Shown here piece after piece: positions 20,601-33,600 of a stretch of 64,000 nucleotides of DNA (its first letter is position 1; each line of letters opens with the position of its first letter). This DNA is from Tetmemena sp. SeJ-2015. Taxonomy: Eukaryota; Ciliophora; Spirotrichea; Sporadotrichida; Oxytrichidae. Location: positions 124,001-188,000 of the forward strand of contig JAJKFJ010022002.1 of assembly GCA_027382625.1 (NCBI GenBank), given 5' to 3'. A program made the translations under genes and the position numbers. The notes below the pieces were generated by a model. It searched no databases and was not told the DNA's origin. It saw nothing but the letters and a program-made list of their open reading frames with translations.

Positions 20601-23600
20601 AATCATAGCTTGAAGTTGGACTAAATTTTCAAGTTTTCAAATGAGATGTTCTAGCTTATCGAAAAGGTAAAAGAGATTTCGCAGGAAAATAAAGTTACTC
20701 TCAGCTCTGGTTCAGCTAAACAGCAATTTTATGAACAGTAGATTTCCCCAGTTAAAGAGATAATTTAGAGTTCGTTGGAGTATTTCTTCGATTAGAAGAA
20801 ACCATTCTACAATTTAATATGCGAGTACCCTTTTATAGCTTGATAGCATTTATTCTTATCCTTACAAGAAGAGCCTAATCGCAACATTTATTTGTCTAAG
20901 TAGATTGAAGAGGAGACTTCTAGTTTCCTCATAGACTAAAACTCAAAGGCGATCATCTCATTCTTGAATAATGCAAGCACCAAAGACCCTAAAGCTCCAT
21001 CTCAAACTAAGCAACTGGCTCTAAACTTCTGCTAATACATAAAGAACAGTAGAGCTTTAGTGGGAAGGGACTTGATTAATCTGTATAATATGGTTGAGAA
21101 GTACAGTCTACTCGAGCACACTTAAGACTTAGTTGTGAACACTGCTGCGAACCTGATGACTATTGAGAGACCTAGAATTATTAGCAAGGATTTATCAATA
21201 TCCCATTTAATCAAATTATTGGGCATACATAAATAATATGCTTTAGTTAATTTGTCAAATTCTAATGATAAAATAAGGTAAAACAATTTTCAATTAAGCG
21301 TCAATATATTGAAATAAAAACTAAAGTGCTTTTATTAAGAGTTATGAGATGATTTGAATAAAAATTCCTTCCATAATCGTAGTTTAGCCGAATAGGATGA
21401 GAAATTTGAGGTATTTACGTAGAAGATTGAGTAATAGGAGTTTGATCTCAAGAAAAAGATCCTAAAGAAATTTGTAGCTATTCAGCAAATGTCTGCTCAA
21501 AAGGAGAAAGAAGCAGATGCTCAGGGGGAGAAACACCTTAGTCCTTTCCGCAGAGAGAGTGCTATCCTCAGTCCTCTTAGCAAGATAAACTTATATACAT
21601 CTATCTTTAAGTTATTTAACTGAAAGATAATGGCTGATGTTATGTAGAAGGAACAAGACATCGAATCCACTATTGTAAGCAATTTCATTTATATTTACTT
21701 AAACTTTAGACTTACCTCAAAATACTAGGCAATGTTTACAAAAACTTATCCTTACTCTCATTTTGTATTCAAGAGTAATTATATAAATGAGAGAATAGAT
21801 AACTACCATGAGAATTTTGTGCAGCAGATATATTCTCAGCTAGGTTCTCTACCTGACATTTAAGCTATTTACAATAAGGACCCTAAGTAATTTTTCAAGA
21901 TTGCAAAGAGTTGGCCTTGTAAGAAAATCCTTCCCAATTTTATGCACCATTTTTTTAGACTTCCTGAGGAACAATGCAATTATGAATTAGTTGTTCGAAA
22001 TCAAAGGCTCCAGCTCACTTCCAAAGCAGCAACAAGAAATTCTAACAATCTTAACTCAGTAGAACATCCTCCATCCAGAGCTGCTCTAGATCCACTACGA
22101 GACTTTCATCAAAATGAAAGACAAAGATAGCGTCAAGAGCTACATTGGAGATTTCCTTCATTAATTTAAATATAGTGATAATTTGAGGATTCAAACTTTA
22201 GAACTCATTTGTTTAAATTCACTTTAGCGCTTATCTTGGTTATCACAACTATGACATCCAAAAGCTAGTGCAGGTGTTCAGACGTATTCATCGCTCGCCC
22301 AGAGAGACCAAGGACATTCAGCAGATTCTAAACCTACTCTTGATAATAGCTCAGTCAGGGGCCCCTTACACCACCTTCGATGAAAAATCGGTGACCTTTA
22401 TTGAGGAAGCAATTGATCTTGTGGATGAGAAATTCCAAGGCATTGAAAAAATAACAGTCCCAGTCATGGATCCAGTCTCTCATGAGAAGAAAGATGTCGA
22501 GCTCACCTAAATCCTATTGCACTTAGTTGTTTCTTAAGAAAGAATTTTACAGTAGAATGAGTGTTTACTTCAAGTCTGTACACTCGAGTGATAGGATTTA
22601 TCATAAGTTCCAAGTGCCTGGTAACTTGCCTAAGATCGATGTGCCTTCTACTTATGATATGTACTCAGAGAGATATGAAGACATCTCTGATGATGTTTAG
22701 GAACCAGAAAAAGTCTAGCAAAATATTCAGTAGACTCAATAACCTGAAGGCAAGGAAACCATACCTCAAGCTTAAACTGAACTCTCGTAGGAAGGAGATA
22801 TTAAAGATGAAAATGCAGCAGTAAAATGTTATAGGCAATTTTCATTTACTTAGAATTAAAGAGAGTAAATAAATTCTTTATATACCTATTTAAAGTTTGT
22901 TAGAGCAGTGTTTGAAGAAAAGATTTCAACAGTCCCCTTTTAAGACTTGCAGGAGTCCTAGTCAGTTTAGGCTGAGGGAGGAGTAAGTGCTGATGAAAAT
23001 CTACCTTTATTCGTGTCTTTTTTAATGAAGAAGGACTGAAATAGAAACTAGATTCAGTGACTACCGATGGACCAGTAGTATTGGACAGCTTTGCAGATGC
23101 AGAGAATGGAGCCTCTATGTACGATGAAATTATTATGGAGGAGGGAGTAGCTGAGCGACGTCCAAAGAAGCCCTTACATGCCTACGACCGCAAGGCTTCA
23201 GAGGCACAATTTTCAGAAGAGCTAGCTTTCCACTAGTACAGAAAGAAGAAGCTCAAGGAAATTGACAAAAAGCAGAAACATTTACTGCTCTTCTCAAACA
23301 TCAATCAGATGAACTTCATTGACATCAACAAGCAAGATGAAATTTTAAAGGAATATTAGGAATAAAAGTGGGTTTTAACTTATTATGAGATATATGTAAG
23401 ACTAATTTATGAAGTGAAGGCATGGACTATACTGTTTCATTTCAGATCTAAGGGCTAGGATTCTGTCCTTTATGATTAATTCGAGTCTGTGACCCTTCGT
23501 AACTCAGCAAGCAAGGGCAAGGGACATGAACTCTTCTCTAATTTCTACAACAAGCTTTTAGAGGACAGCTATCAGCGCCACTACAAATTGAACTTGTCTT

Positions 23601-24367
23601 AGAGAGATGAATAAACCGGTTGGCCTCTGGACATAGTCAACAAAGAATAATACTTTTGGCTTCAATTATTATTTTAATAGTGATGAGTTTTCCTAATAGG
23701 GAAGAGGCTGAGTAATAATAAATGAAATAAAAGCAGAAGAACTGCATACTCTTCTTCCTTCAAGAAGAACTCTGCTTCAACTCTTAGACAAATAGAGAAG
23801 AGCCACTTGGATTGTAGAAACTTATGATCAAGCATTTTAAATTTTTCTTGTGAGTTTATCACATATCTAAATGGATTAACCAAGCACTTGAAGTCTTTCT
23901 CGAATTATGGAGTAATTCTCATGATCTCAGAAAATGACTACTACTCCAAGGTTAACAATCAATTCCTCTCTTTAAATTAAGCTGAGTCTGTATTATAAAT
24001 GGTGAATCAGATGTGGTATCATGAGATGGTGCTCGATAAGCTAGGAATATCTTACGATAAAGACGCTTAGGTTTACAGAGAGCATGTAGTAAAGCCCTAT
24101 AGAAAAAGAAGACTAGACCCTCGCTCTTTAGGCAGTAGCTCGGATGATGAAAACTAGGTATCGAAAACTATCAGTACTAAACAAAAATAAACAGGTAGCA
24201 GTGATAATCTACCCAAGAAGTTTAATTATAAGATGAAAAGAAATGGGTATATTACTTTTTAGAAGCCTTTTTAGGACTACGATAAGGATGTTCAAATAAT
24301 AATTTATAGAGTATAATTGGATGATGACATGTTTGGAAGTGTAGAATAGGATGAGGAAGAAAAATGA
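17650..24367 (+). CDS. Very large uncharacterised protein, IES-interrupted
   Basis: A long chain of plus-strand coding pieces with Gln-coding TAA/TAG ends at TGA 24365-24367. The first methionine in the opening frame is at 17650 (MDFKSGIGRAQENLKESLDK), but coding-like sequence already precedes it from about 17580, so the start is provisional. Recognisable stretches are mostly helical: VDELKSRLDSNVLKFSAEEV; FKKRAILNVEQIQRHFN; YLFVDLYEFIYKNCPVVLSN; VRRIEEQL-like coils; LVQVFRRIHRSPRETKD; LHAYDRKASEAQFSEELAF. The C terminus is acidic/basic and ends SVEQDEEEK. Interruptions occur about every 300-700 bp (e.g. near 18390-18435, 18640-18705, 19800-19825, 20165-20190, 21220-21345, 21670-21725, 21918-21957 as a GT...AG intron, 23390-23450, 23640-23880). 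No domain could be named. It may be more than one gene. Confidence 0.6.
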
Positions 24368-24527
24368 TGAGTTTGATCTATAGAGGACACTCTAAAAGTT
24401 GTCTCCAAATTAACTTAAGAGAATTCCATTTAATTAAATTAGCATCTTGTTCCTCAATATTTTGATAATTGCTTTCTTTGTTTTCATAGATAAGAATGAT
24501 AGGTAATTATAAAATCTTAAATTAAAA
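24368..24527. promoter_or_regulatory. Short intergenic spacer
   Basis: 160 bp between the stop of the large gene and the ATG of the thioredoxin-domain gene. It must contain the latter's promoter region, but no specific motif can be assigned. Confidence 0.35.
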
Positions 24528-25373
24528 ATGAAGGGTGCTTTAGCAACTAAACTTGGACTATTATTGACAGTGTCAGTGATTTGTGCTTCATCAGTGTTGG
24601 CAGAAGAAGGGCTTCACAGTTCGGATAGACTTAATATACTAACTCAGTCGACATTCGATGAGAAAGTAATGGACCCTGCCACTAATAGATTAAGAAATGG
24701 AGGAGTGTTCCATATTCATTTTGTAGTTCAAAGGTTATCAATTATAAGAGGTACTTTTAAAGTGTGGTTCATTAAGTTCTATGCACCCTGGTGCGGACAC
24801 TGTAAGCGCCTAGCCCCAGTCTGGGATGAATTCGCAGACAAGTATGGAGATCAAGTGAATGTTGGAGTTATGGACTGTGATGACAAGTCAGCATCTCCAG
24901 TGTGCGCTCAGTTTGATGTTTCAGGTTTCCCCACCCTTCTTCTCTTGAAGGGCAGATCTTTCTACAAGTATAGAGGAGAACGCACTCCAGAGGCATTTGC
25001 AAAGTTCGCTCTTGAGGGTGGCTATGAATCTGCAGATAAAGAGGACTTGCCTAGAAAGATGGAAGGCTTTGAACTCTATATGAAGTAGGTTCAAAAGTTC
25101 CTCAATCAACTAGGAAGATCAACTGAGATTCTATTATGCAATTTTTCTCTCTATTTTAAATGGCTAAGTATCCTATTTGATAAGGTTGGTCTAGGAAATC
25201 TTCCCAGAGGAGCCATGTATGGAATCGCATCTCTATTCTTTATCATCCCCATCGTACTCATGTGTTGGGTGATTTGCTGCATGAAGGACGACTACTCTGA
25301 TGCAGAGGAGAGCTATCAACAAGCTTCAAAGGCCGCAGTCAAGAGAGACAAGAAAGCTGAAAAAATCGATTGA
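24528..25373 (+). CDS. Membrane-anchored thioredoxin/PDI-like protein
   Basis: ER-type thiol oxidoreductase. It has an N-terminal signal peptide (MKGALATKLGLLLTVSVICA...), then one thioredoxin domain with KFYAPWCGHCKRLAP (CGHC active site) and the cis-proline segment VSGFPTLLLLKG. Near the C terminus is a transmembrane segment (GIASLFFIIPIVLMCWVICC), followed by a short acidic/Lys-rich cytosolic tail ending DKKAEKID. This layout (one Trx domain, one C-terminal membrane anchor) resembles TMX proteins. A 57-bp IES at 24704-24760 interrupts the domain just before the active site. The stretch at about 25115-25180 reads through but is AT-rich and could be a second IES. The start is the first ATG, immediately before the signal peptide. 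Confidence 0.9.
24704..24760 (+). other. IES in PDI-like gene, pointer AGTGT
   Basis: AGTGT occurs at 24704-24708 and 24761-24765. Deleting 57 bp changes NGGVFHIHFVVQ... into NGGVWFIKFYAPWCGHC, the expected thioredoxin-fold strand before the active site. The removal is in frame, so the uninterrupted ORF hides it. Confidence 0.9.
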
Positions 25374-25535
25374 GAGCAGACGATTAATTAAAGCATGGAG
25401 GAGGATATTTAAAATTCATGTGAAATCACTAGGATAAAGAGAAGATTGTCGTGGTCAAATATATCTTTTCCTAAATCAGCAATTCCAATTCATCACTTTT
25501 TCTCTAGAAGCAAATGATCGTTATTTAATTTGAAA
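25374..25535. other. Convergent intergenic stretch
   Basis: Short spacer between the 3' ends of the PDI-like gene (+) and the katanin gene (-). Nothing further is seen in it. Confidence 0.45.
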
Positions 25536-27560
25536 TCATATATTAAATTTTGAGTTGCTATCCTATCCAAAAGCCTAAGAAAATTAGCTTGAAGTTACTG
25601 GTATACTCTTACAGTTTCTAATTAAGTTTTCCATATCCATTTAAACATTAGTAGCAAGTAGATTGCTCTAAGTCTTAGATTTCTCACATAATTTCCTTAA
25701 ACCCTTGCTCTTGCTAATAACTTCTAGTCTCTCAATAATTTAGTCGCACTTTCGTTTTCTATCCAACTGCTCATCATTTAGCTTCGCGAAATCTCCCCCC
25801 ATAGCGAGTGAGGTCTTGCTTATACTTAGAAGTCTCTCCGAAAATACTCTTAGTATATTTTTGACAGTCTTAAGTGCTACAGTCAGGTGAAGCTCGAATT
25901 TGTCAGAACCCATCACATCCTCACACTTCCTCAATATTATATTTGCATGCTCGAAGTTAAATTACTCTATGCATTAGGTTTAATCTGCAAGCGTACAAGC
26001 GAGGGCATCAACCAGTATGTTAGGATCTTTAATCATCAAAATTGAATTCACTACGCTGCTTATGAAACATGAAAAAATAGAACCTTCTATTTTTTGCTTA
26101 TGTCTCTCTTCTGCCAGTATTTTAACAGACTATTTAGAATATCATTTCTCTGTTTGAGTATGTAAACCATCTTATTATGATCTTTTAGTGACTCTTGCAT
26201 TCGCTTCACTTCCTCCTCTATATTAACATTTGAACCTAATTACCCCTCTCCTGTTTTCAAAAGGAAATCTTCTAGTTTCAACTCTGCAGGTCTATCAGGC
26301 TATGGTTGCTTGTAGAAAGTTTTATTTGACTATGAACTTGGGGGCCGCTGTTGCTTATCTAAGAAGTCATTCGACCAGTTTGAAGACTAGCTCTGCCCCA
26401 TCATATTTAGACCATTCTTCGCCAGCAAAGAGGGCTTTTAATTGGTTTATGCTTGTGATCCAGGGATATTTTGATACTATGGCTAACTATCGAAGGATTG
26501 AATTTTACGAAGTGGAGTCTGAAGCTTTGATTATCCAGTGACTTATATTTAAGAGGATGGGAGTGGAATGTGTGTCGATGGCTTTATGTTTGGATTGAAG
26601 TTTATTTATGAGAGGGCTATATTGGAGAGCACAGCTGTATTAATTTGTTCAGGTTACTCTACTGCAAATAGATATCCTGCTTCTGCGTTTATTTTCATAT
26701 CTAGGATAATTTTTTAAGATTTAAAAGGAGTATATAGAAAGTATGGATATCTCTATAGCCTCCTTTTGGTATAACATCAAGGAGCCTAGGTTTTGGCTCA
26801 TTTAAGTTATAGACTTTTATACAATCGTAAAAGCCTACAAAAGTGTGTTGCCCCTCTTTATCAAAAAGCAGTTTCTGTGGGATGTAGTTCTCTCCATAAG
26901 TTTATGAGACTAGTGAGAAGGAAAATAAGAAAATAAAACTTATGCTCAATAGTTTATTAGAAGTCTTAAAGTTCCCAATACTTGATTAGCTTCTCACTAG
27001 TTCCCACAGCGATACAAAGTTCTCTCGGATTGAATGACAAGCATTAAGAATATTTATTACGTGGATGAAAGTAATTTATTAAGGAAAGCCATCCCCTTGA
27101 GAGACAGAAATAGTCTTTAGGAGTTTGTTAGTCTTGAGGTCCCACAGTTTGACTGTACCATCTTGGCTTCCAGATGCGATGGTGAAAGCGTCTGGAGAAA
27201 TATCCACGCAGGTTATTTACTCAAATTATTTATAAACTTTAAAAAACTTGAAAATAATTAACTCTGAATGAGACTTGAGAGTATTGATGCAGCTCTTCAT
27301 CCTGATGTCCCATATCTTAACATTTGTGTCTATTGCTCCAGATATTAGAACCCTAGGGTTTGCACTTCTCTCAGTGGTCAAGGCTGTGCAGTTGGAGAGA
27401 TGGCCTGACATTTTGCTCATCACTAAATATTTTTTATGAAAATTTGACAAATTTTGGCTTACTCTTATTCTCTGAGTAGTTCCAGTAATGAATGGTACCT
27501 CCTAAAGTACCACAAAATGCTGATTACTAAAGGATCAAAATTTATGAAGGAAATAAATCA
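25536..27560 (-). CDS. KATNB1: Katanin p80 (WD40) regulatory subunit, 5' end missing
   Basis: Non-catalytic subunit of the microtubule-severing enzyme katanin. Reading down the minus strand, WD40 repeats appear as FCGTLGGTIHYWNY, LISGAIDTNVKIWDIRMKSC, FTIASGSQDGTVKLWDLKTN, LCIAVGTSEKLIKYWEL and a degenerate FVGFYDCIKVYNL. A Ser/Lys linker follows, then the p80 C-terminal (con80) domain: EEEVKRMQESLKDHNKMVYIL..., LKTVKNILRVFSERLLSI, CDQIIERLEVISKSKGLRKL. The TGA is at 25538-25536. The first WD40 repeat (about 75 residues in other p80 proteins) is not in the upstream sequence, which is AT-rich and then enters the divergent NFRKB gene. An IES with pointer GAGT lies at 27219-27260 (plus coordinates). 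Other breaks are near 27420-27475 and 26900-26960. Confidence 0.85.
27219..27260 (-). other. IES in katanin p80 gene, pointer GAGT
   Basis: Plus-strand ACTC lies at 27219-27222 and 27261-27264. Deleting 42 bp joins LKSHSE to QITCVDISPDAFT, the expected junction between two WD40 blades. Confidence 0.75.
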
Positions 27561-27874
27561 GGAGAATTAGCATCCTTATCATTTATAATTGTTGAACATA
27601 TAATTTTAAATTTGATACGTTGTTGGAGAACATAAGGAATAATTGTAGACTACAAATATTCATTGAAATAGTGGTCTTTAATATAATAAGAATTAAATAA
27701 TTGACTTTACTAAATTGAATCATAAATATTTAATGGCCCTACTAATCTATTATTTATTTTAAATTATCTACAATAGTTGCTTTGATTGGTGCAAATAGCA
27801 GTAATCTCACTATTGAATTGACTAGTTTTCTAAGATAATTTGAATATCTGATTTATTTACTGCCAACGGATGTG
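27561..27874. other. AT-rich divergent spacer
   Basis: Lies between the truncated upstream end of katanin p80 (-) and the NFRKB-like gene (+). No WD40 coding sequence was found here on either strand. Confidence 0.5.
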
Positions 27875-30422
27875 ATGAATCTTCAAAATCAAAGCATGAT
27901 GCTTATGGCTGGTCATCTCCCAGCAGAAGTCTGTAGTTATTCACATCAATTGATGCAGCTCTTAAATTAACTGATGAGTCTAGCTGATAGCTCAAAATTT
28001 CCTACACTTCACTTCTTAGTTAGAGCCTGCAAATATTTCTTACATTGCTTGTTCTTCTTTCTATTCATTTAAATTATTAACAAATTAGATTCCTCTTTTC
28101 TTTTTCCTATCTTGTCCATTTTGATGGAATTGGTTTTAAATATTTACAAATACCCTCATTCTCAAGTAAGGTAGCAACTTTTCTTTTCTAAAGAGTTTTT
28201 CTTTTATAAATTTCTTAACAAACTTAAACTTGATTAATCTTCAAATAATATTCGACATGAACAGTAGAAACTTACTAAACTTGCAAGTCCAAACTTCAAA
28301 AGCCAAGTACTCCCCAGTTTCAATATCCTATCCTCTCCTACCTCCTCATAGAATGACCCCTACTCTAAAGACTACAGACTCAAGAGGTAAAAATACCTTA
28401 AAGATGCAGAGGAAGTGCTCGAGCATCTGCTTGAGAAAAGTAAGTCAATTTAAATTAATGATTGATTATCTTAATGTTATTAACTCTTATATCCAATATA
28501 GAGGTGATACAAAGTTTCCCTGCAATTTCTCAACGTGCTGTTAAGGATAAGAAGAACTTAAAGAAAAAGACTTCAGTCAAAAAGGAAAATAAGAAAACCA
28601 AGATAGGAAGCCAATCTGTGTCTTCATCCTCTTCTGATTCTTCAAAAGAGGGAGGAGAATCTGATGACGATAGTAAAAGTATGGAGGTCTCTTCCTCAGA
28701 TGAATCTCAATAAGATGATGCTTTCGAGTAAGGCACTGAATAAGGATATTGAGTCAAGATTAAAGCAACATGAGTCAGATTTTTACTAGGACTGCTTAGA
28801 TTCCGCCTCTGAGTAATCTGAACTTGAGGAGCAATTCACAAAGATAAATGAGTTTGTAATGGCCTTCAATCCTAGTCTAAGCAACTTTAAATCTTAGCTA
28901 AGAAAGGCTGAGGATAATAAAAGCTCTTAAATTAATAGTTAAGAGCAACCTGAGTCTTTTTAGAGAATAGACTTTTCAGCTTTAAAACGCAGGATGAGGG
29001 ACTTTGACTTGGAGGATGAATATATTCTAAGGCAAATAATCGATTCTGAAGAAAAAGGTTTCTAAGAGTCACAGCAAATGATTTAAAGCTTAAGTAGATC
29101 AGGATACTTTAGTCATTCAAAGGAAAAACGAATGGAAAAAGTTAAACACTTATAGATACTTAAGAGAAGAACTCTTTTGCAAGAGCAACTGAAAGAGATC
29201 GAGATAGAAATTCAAAAAGTCAACTAAACAGAAGAGTTGATGACCAATCTTTTCGTCTCAGATGATTAGTCAACGTCAGAAAGCAAGTAAATGATCTAAG
29301 AGCAAGATCTCTACGACTGTCATTTAAGGGATTTTGAAGACTTCAGAGGAAGTTAAGACTCTGATAGAACTCTCAGCTACATATCCGATATGGAAACTGA
29401 TAACCCAAAATCCGATTTTAATAAGCAGAGAAGAAGAGATATAAAAGAACTTTCAAAACAATTTGCAAAGGAAGCCATAAAGAGACACAATAAGAAGCAG
29501 TTATAGGCCTTCACTTTCACAACTGAGAGCAGACTTCCTGGGAGGATGAGACCAAGTTTGAATGATTTAGTAGATGAAGACTTCGATATTAGTTGGGTGC
29601 ACACGAGTGAGAGATTCAAGAATTTCAACAGGACTAAGCAGATCCTAACTATTCCAGCTTCTACACCTGAGCAAGCTGAGGATTACAAGAGACAAGAGTT
29701 AGAAAGATACAAGTATCCTCTAAATCCATGGATGTATAGCATGATGGATGGACGCAAAGCAATCGTTGGTCCAGTCTTTAGAAAGCGAGCATAGATTCAA
29801 AATACTCCAAGACAACATCTATTCCTTAAGAATGATAGACCTCCTGGTGTGAACATCCTAGCTCTAGTAAGAGATGCAGCTGCGTAAGTATAGTCTTAGC
29901 TTTTAACCTCTATCTTTATAGTCGTCTTCCAGACCATATAGGTACGAGAACTGATGTTGCAGAGTTAGTTAAGGATTCTTAATTCTTGGCAGATGGCTTG
30001 ACAGATTATTACGTAAGCATACATTTTTTGTTATTCTTTCTATCGTTTCTTACTAGGTTTCTTAAACTGTAAGTGGAGGGCTTGACAGACTTTCAGCTGA
30101 GGAAGATCCTTCTGTGAGATTCGACCCCTCAAGCAAGCTCTGGATATATCTTCATGGAAAGCGTACTTTGGATTCTATAAAGTGGGGCTCAGACATTAGT
30201 GATAGCACTCGAAATAATTTCTAGAAGAATAATGAAAAGTATTTCTTAAACACTGTTCTCAACAACAAGAGTGGCCCCTCAGGAATGAGCTTAAGTGTAA
30301 GCATGAACATCGGAGGAGGGAACAAAGATATGATGGGTGGGAGTCCATTGAATGGAAACTCAAATGACACAACAGATGTGGGAACATCCTCTTTGCTCAA
30401 TAATCTTAGCCAGGATGATTGA
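27875..30422 (+). CDS. NFRKB: NFRKB-like INO80-complex subunit
   Basis: Nuclear protein related to NFRKB (INO80G) of the INO80 chromatin-remodelling complex. The N-terminal part is helical (SYSHQLMQLLNQLMSLAD; LKDAEEVLEHLLEK), followed by a long Ser/Asp/Glu/Lys-rich region. The C-terminal part contains the family's winged-helix block: VNILALVRDAAARLPDHIG, TRTDVAELVKDSQFL, VSGGLDRLSAEEDPSVRFD, KLWIYLHGKRT. The tail is Gly/Asn/Ser-rich and ends at TGA 30420-30422. GT...AG introns lie at 28440-28501, 29884-29921 and 30013-30056, each restoring the conserved frame. Frame changes near 28150-28300 and 28735-28760 point to further introns/IESs. The ATG at 27875 follows a stretch with no coding character. 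Confidence 0.88.
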
Positions 30423-30631
30423 GGAAAGCTTTCGAGATAAAAGTGACCTTAATTTAAAGTAAAGTTCATGAAATAGTGATAACTTTTAATAAGTTCTGTT
30501 AATTATTGGTTGATAACAATTAATCTCACCTTATCTCAATATTCAATATAATAAGTTTGTTATTGCACAAATAATTGATTGCTAAGCAAACATAAAATAT
30601 GAGTTTGCTATTTTAATGAAGTGATATTAAG
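30423..30631. other. AT-rich intergenic spacer
   Basis: Tandem plus-strand genes are separated by about 210 bp of AT-rich sequence. No motif is assigned. Confidence 0.5.
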
Positions 30632-33600
30632 ATGGAAAGTCAATAGCAGCAGTAGGTCTCCTAGGAAAGAGCCCAGCCCACTCAACGCAAGTACGCCCTT
30701 CACCTAAAGAATGTCTCTCCAGATGCTACTCTCGAAGCCCTCTCCACTCTACTCAAGGAGAATAGCATTACTCATCTTTCATCTCACCTGCATATCACTT
30801 TTTAAAAATACTAATTATTATCACTTATAAAACTTACTATGTGCATCTTTAATTTCTAAGACTTAATGAGCTCAAATAAATTGCTTTGTTCTTATATTTA
30901 AAGTTTTTTGCAGTTGAGTCAAGACTAGAAGAGTTGCAATGGGTATGGCACAATCTTATTCAACCAAAAGGCAGAGTGTAAGCATTATCTAGACCACCCA
31001 TTTTACTTTATCTAAATGCTCTCATGCTAATGTTTAATGAAATAGTGGTGAGTGCTCTGGGCAAGATAAAGCAACTGCAACTTGCTGGCAAGACTCTTGA
31101 ACAAAGCATTGGCAGTCAGGGTGACTACAACCCTACCACTAGTATTTTCATTAGGTAAAAATGCTAATCAATGATGAATAAGTGCATTTATGAAAGGTCT
31201 CTACCTACAGGAGTGACAGAGGCAGACCTGATTGAGGATGTTTCCAAGCTTGGGTCGGTGCTCAGTGTTTTGGTAAAAATTCTATCACCTCTAAACTGTT
31301 CCATAGATCTTAAAGGACCCCCAAACTCATAAGTCCAGAGGAACTGCCTATGTTGACTTCTCAACTGAGGAAGAAGCCAAAGCAGCTATTTAACAGGTAA
31401 TTACCTACATACATATTACGAATAATACAAGCAACATTAATTTTGCGCAAATTTCTAGCAAGTCTTTTTTTCTTGCTCTTTCCAATATATTCTCATACTC
31501 TTGTAGCTTGATGGGAAATCGCTTTCAAAGCATGAAGGCAACTTGCAAGTGCTGCCTTTCGATCAGAGCCAGAGAAATATTTCTCAGAGACCTCAACTCA
31601 TGGCAGGCCCTCTCAACCTTTCCCAAAATACCAATCTCTTCGTGAACAAGATCCCTTCTATAGTTTTTAAGTACTGTGATCATCATCATTTTAATCTATG
31701 ATCCCTTTCGACATGAAATAGGAAACACTTGAGAACTTGTTTAAGTAGTACGGGTATGTCAAAAACATGAACATCAAGAGACCCCAAATTTTACAAACCC
31801 CTAGCCAGGCCCCCTTTTACACATCCGCATATGCTATTGCCTACGTTAACTATGAGACTGAAGAGTAGGCAGCAAGAGCCATCCAGGAAATATAACTTAC
31901 ATGCTATCTATTTAGAGCAATTATGTAGTGAAATTAATGGCAAGACCATTGATAATGCCACTCTGAAGGTGGAATATTACGACAAAAACCACAAAAGCAC
32001 TCAAATTAGAGACTCAAAAGACATAATAGGTAATGAAAACCTCAGAATCCTATTCATCAGAGGACTCAAAAAGACTGTAAGTTTACAAATTCACAAAATA
32101 TTCAATCAAGAGTAAAGACTAACAGAAAAAAGGGGAAATTATTTCCCCTCCTATCATGCTTATTCTGCTTCTTAAATAGCATTAGAGCAACAGAGCTCAT
32201 TTGATTACTTAATAAATAAGCTTGGACTTCCTTATCAAATTTATCTCTTAATTGTATATCAATTAAGGCAGCCAAGTTTTATTATAGCAATACCTAAATT
32301 ATAAATAAACATTTACTTTAAATTACGTATTCTCCTCCATTTATTAGAAAGTATTTGGTAATCAATATAAAAATATGAGATAAACTTATCAAAAGAGTAA
32401 AACTAGAATTAAGAATTGCTATTTATAAAAAACAATCATATTCTCCCATATTTGAGCTATATTAAGGCGTATCTTAATGATGGAGCCTTAATGTATTAAA
32501 TAGGTTACTGAGGAGCAACTCCGCCAAGTCTGTTCAAAGTTCGGCACCGTCCAGTCCTGCATCTTAAAATAAGGCAGAACCCCAGAGGGAGTAGTCTTCT
32601 CCAAGGGTGCAGCTGAAGTCGCTTTCTCCACCAAGCAGGAAGCCTCAGAGGCCTTGAGCAAACTTTTCTTTGAGACTGCCTTGGGTGAGAACCTGAATGT
32701 GGATTTCTACAAACTCAAGGAAAGTAGAATCCTGGAAAACGACATCAGAACCAACCCTTTACTACAGTAAGAAGAAATATGCTTATATAAGACACAATAA
32801 GATAAAGAAGACTTAATCTTAAGAATTAATGATAGCATAATCATTATAAAATTGGATGATGTTATAAGCTAGAGAATTTGATGAAGCATAAGAGCGACAT
32901 CTTAACGTATATGTGTAGGTTTCAGCAGTAGATGTTCGCTCGTCAGCCCTTCTAGAACAGAGGCCCTCGGCCCCTGCCCCAGTTCCCGGGCGGAGTGCCA
33001 CCTCAGTAGTAGAGACCACAGATGCAAAGTGGAGTAGCGCCGGCTGGCCAGTAACAGAACCCTTATTAAGCACACCAATAGAATCTTGAGAGCAACGCAC
33101 AGAACCAGCACCAGAGACCATACGGTCATCAGTCCAACTCTCAGTACCGACCAAAGCCAAGAAACAACGCACCTCGTGGCAACCAATACCAGTAGCAATA
33201 TCAAAAGTGTCATTCATTTTAAGATTTGAAGCAATCCTATTAAAAAGTATAATTTCATTAAATTAAACTTTAAAGAAAGGATAAAACCAACATCAGCAAC
33301 AACAACAAGATCATTACCAACCTAGACCCTAATTCAATCAGCCTCAGATGTACCCACCCATCGGAGGTATGCCCTAACAGCCCATGCCAGGTTACAATGT
33401 AAGCTTAACTAAACCTTTACTAACTCCACTTAGCCTCAATTCGGAGGTGCTCCTATGATGATGCCAGGCCAGATGCCCTTCCCAGTTCAACAACAGCAAC
33501 AACAACCAGTCTTTTAGCAGTAAATGATAGTCCCTCAACCTGTAGTACCTCTTGTGCTTGTGGATATGGAGGCACTTAGCTCTAAGCAAACAATTGAACA

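Noticed and set aside
32819..33217. Minus-strand ORFs of 132 and 103 codons over the PABP linker
   Set aside because: They are shadows of the plus-strand Pro/Gln/Gly-rich PABP linker, which reads open with TAA/TAG as Gln and continues into the MLLE domain.
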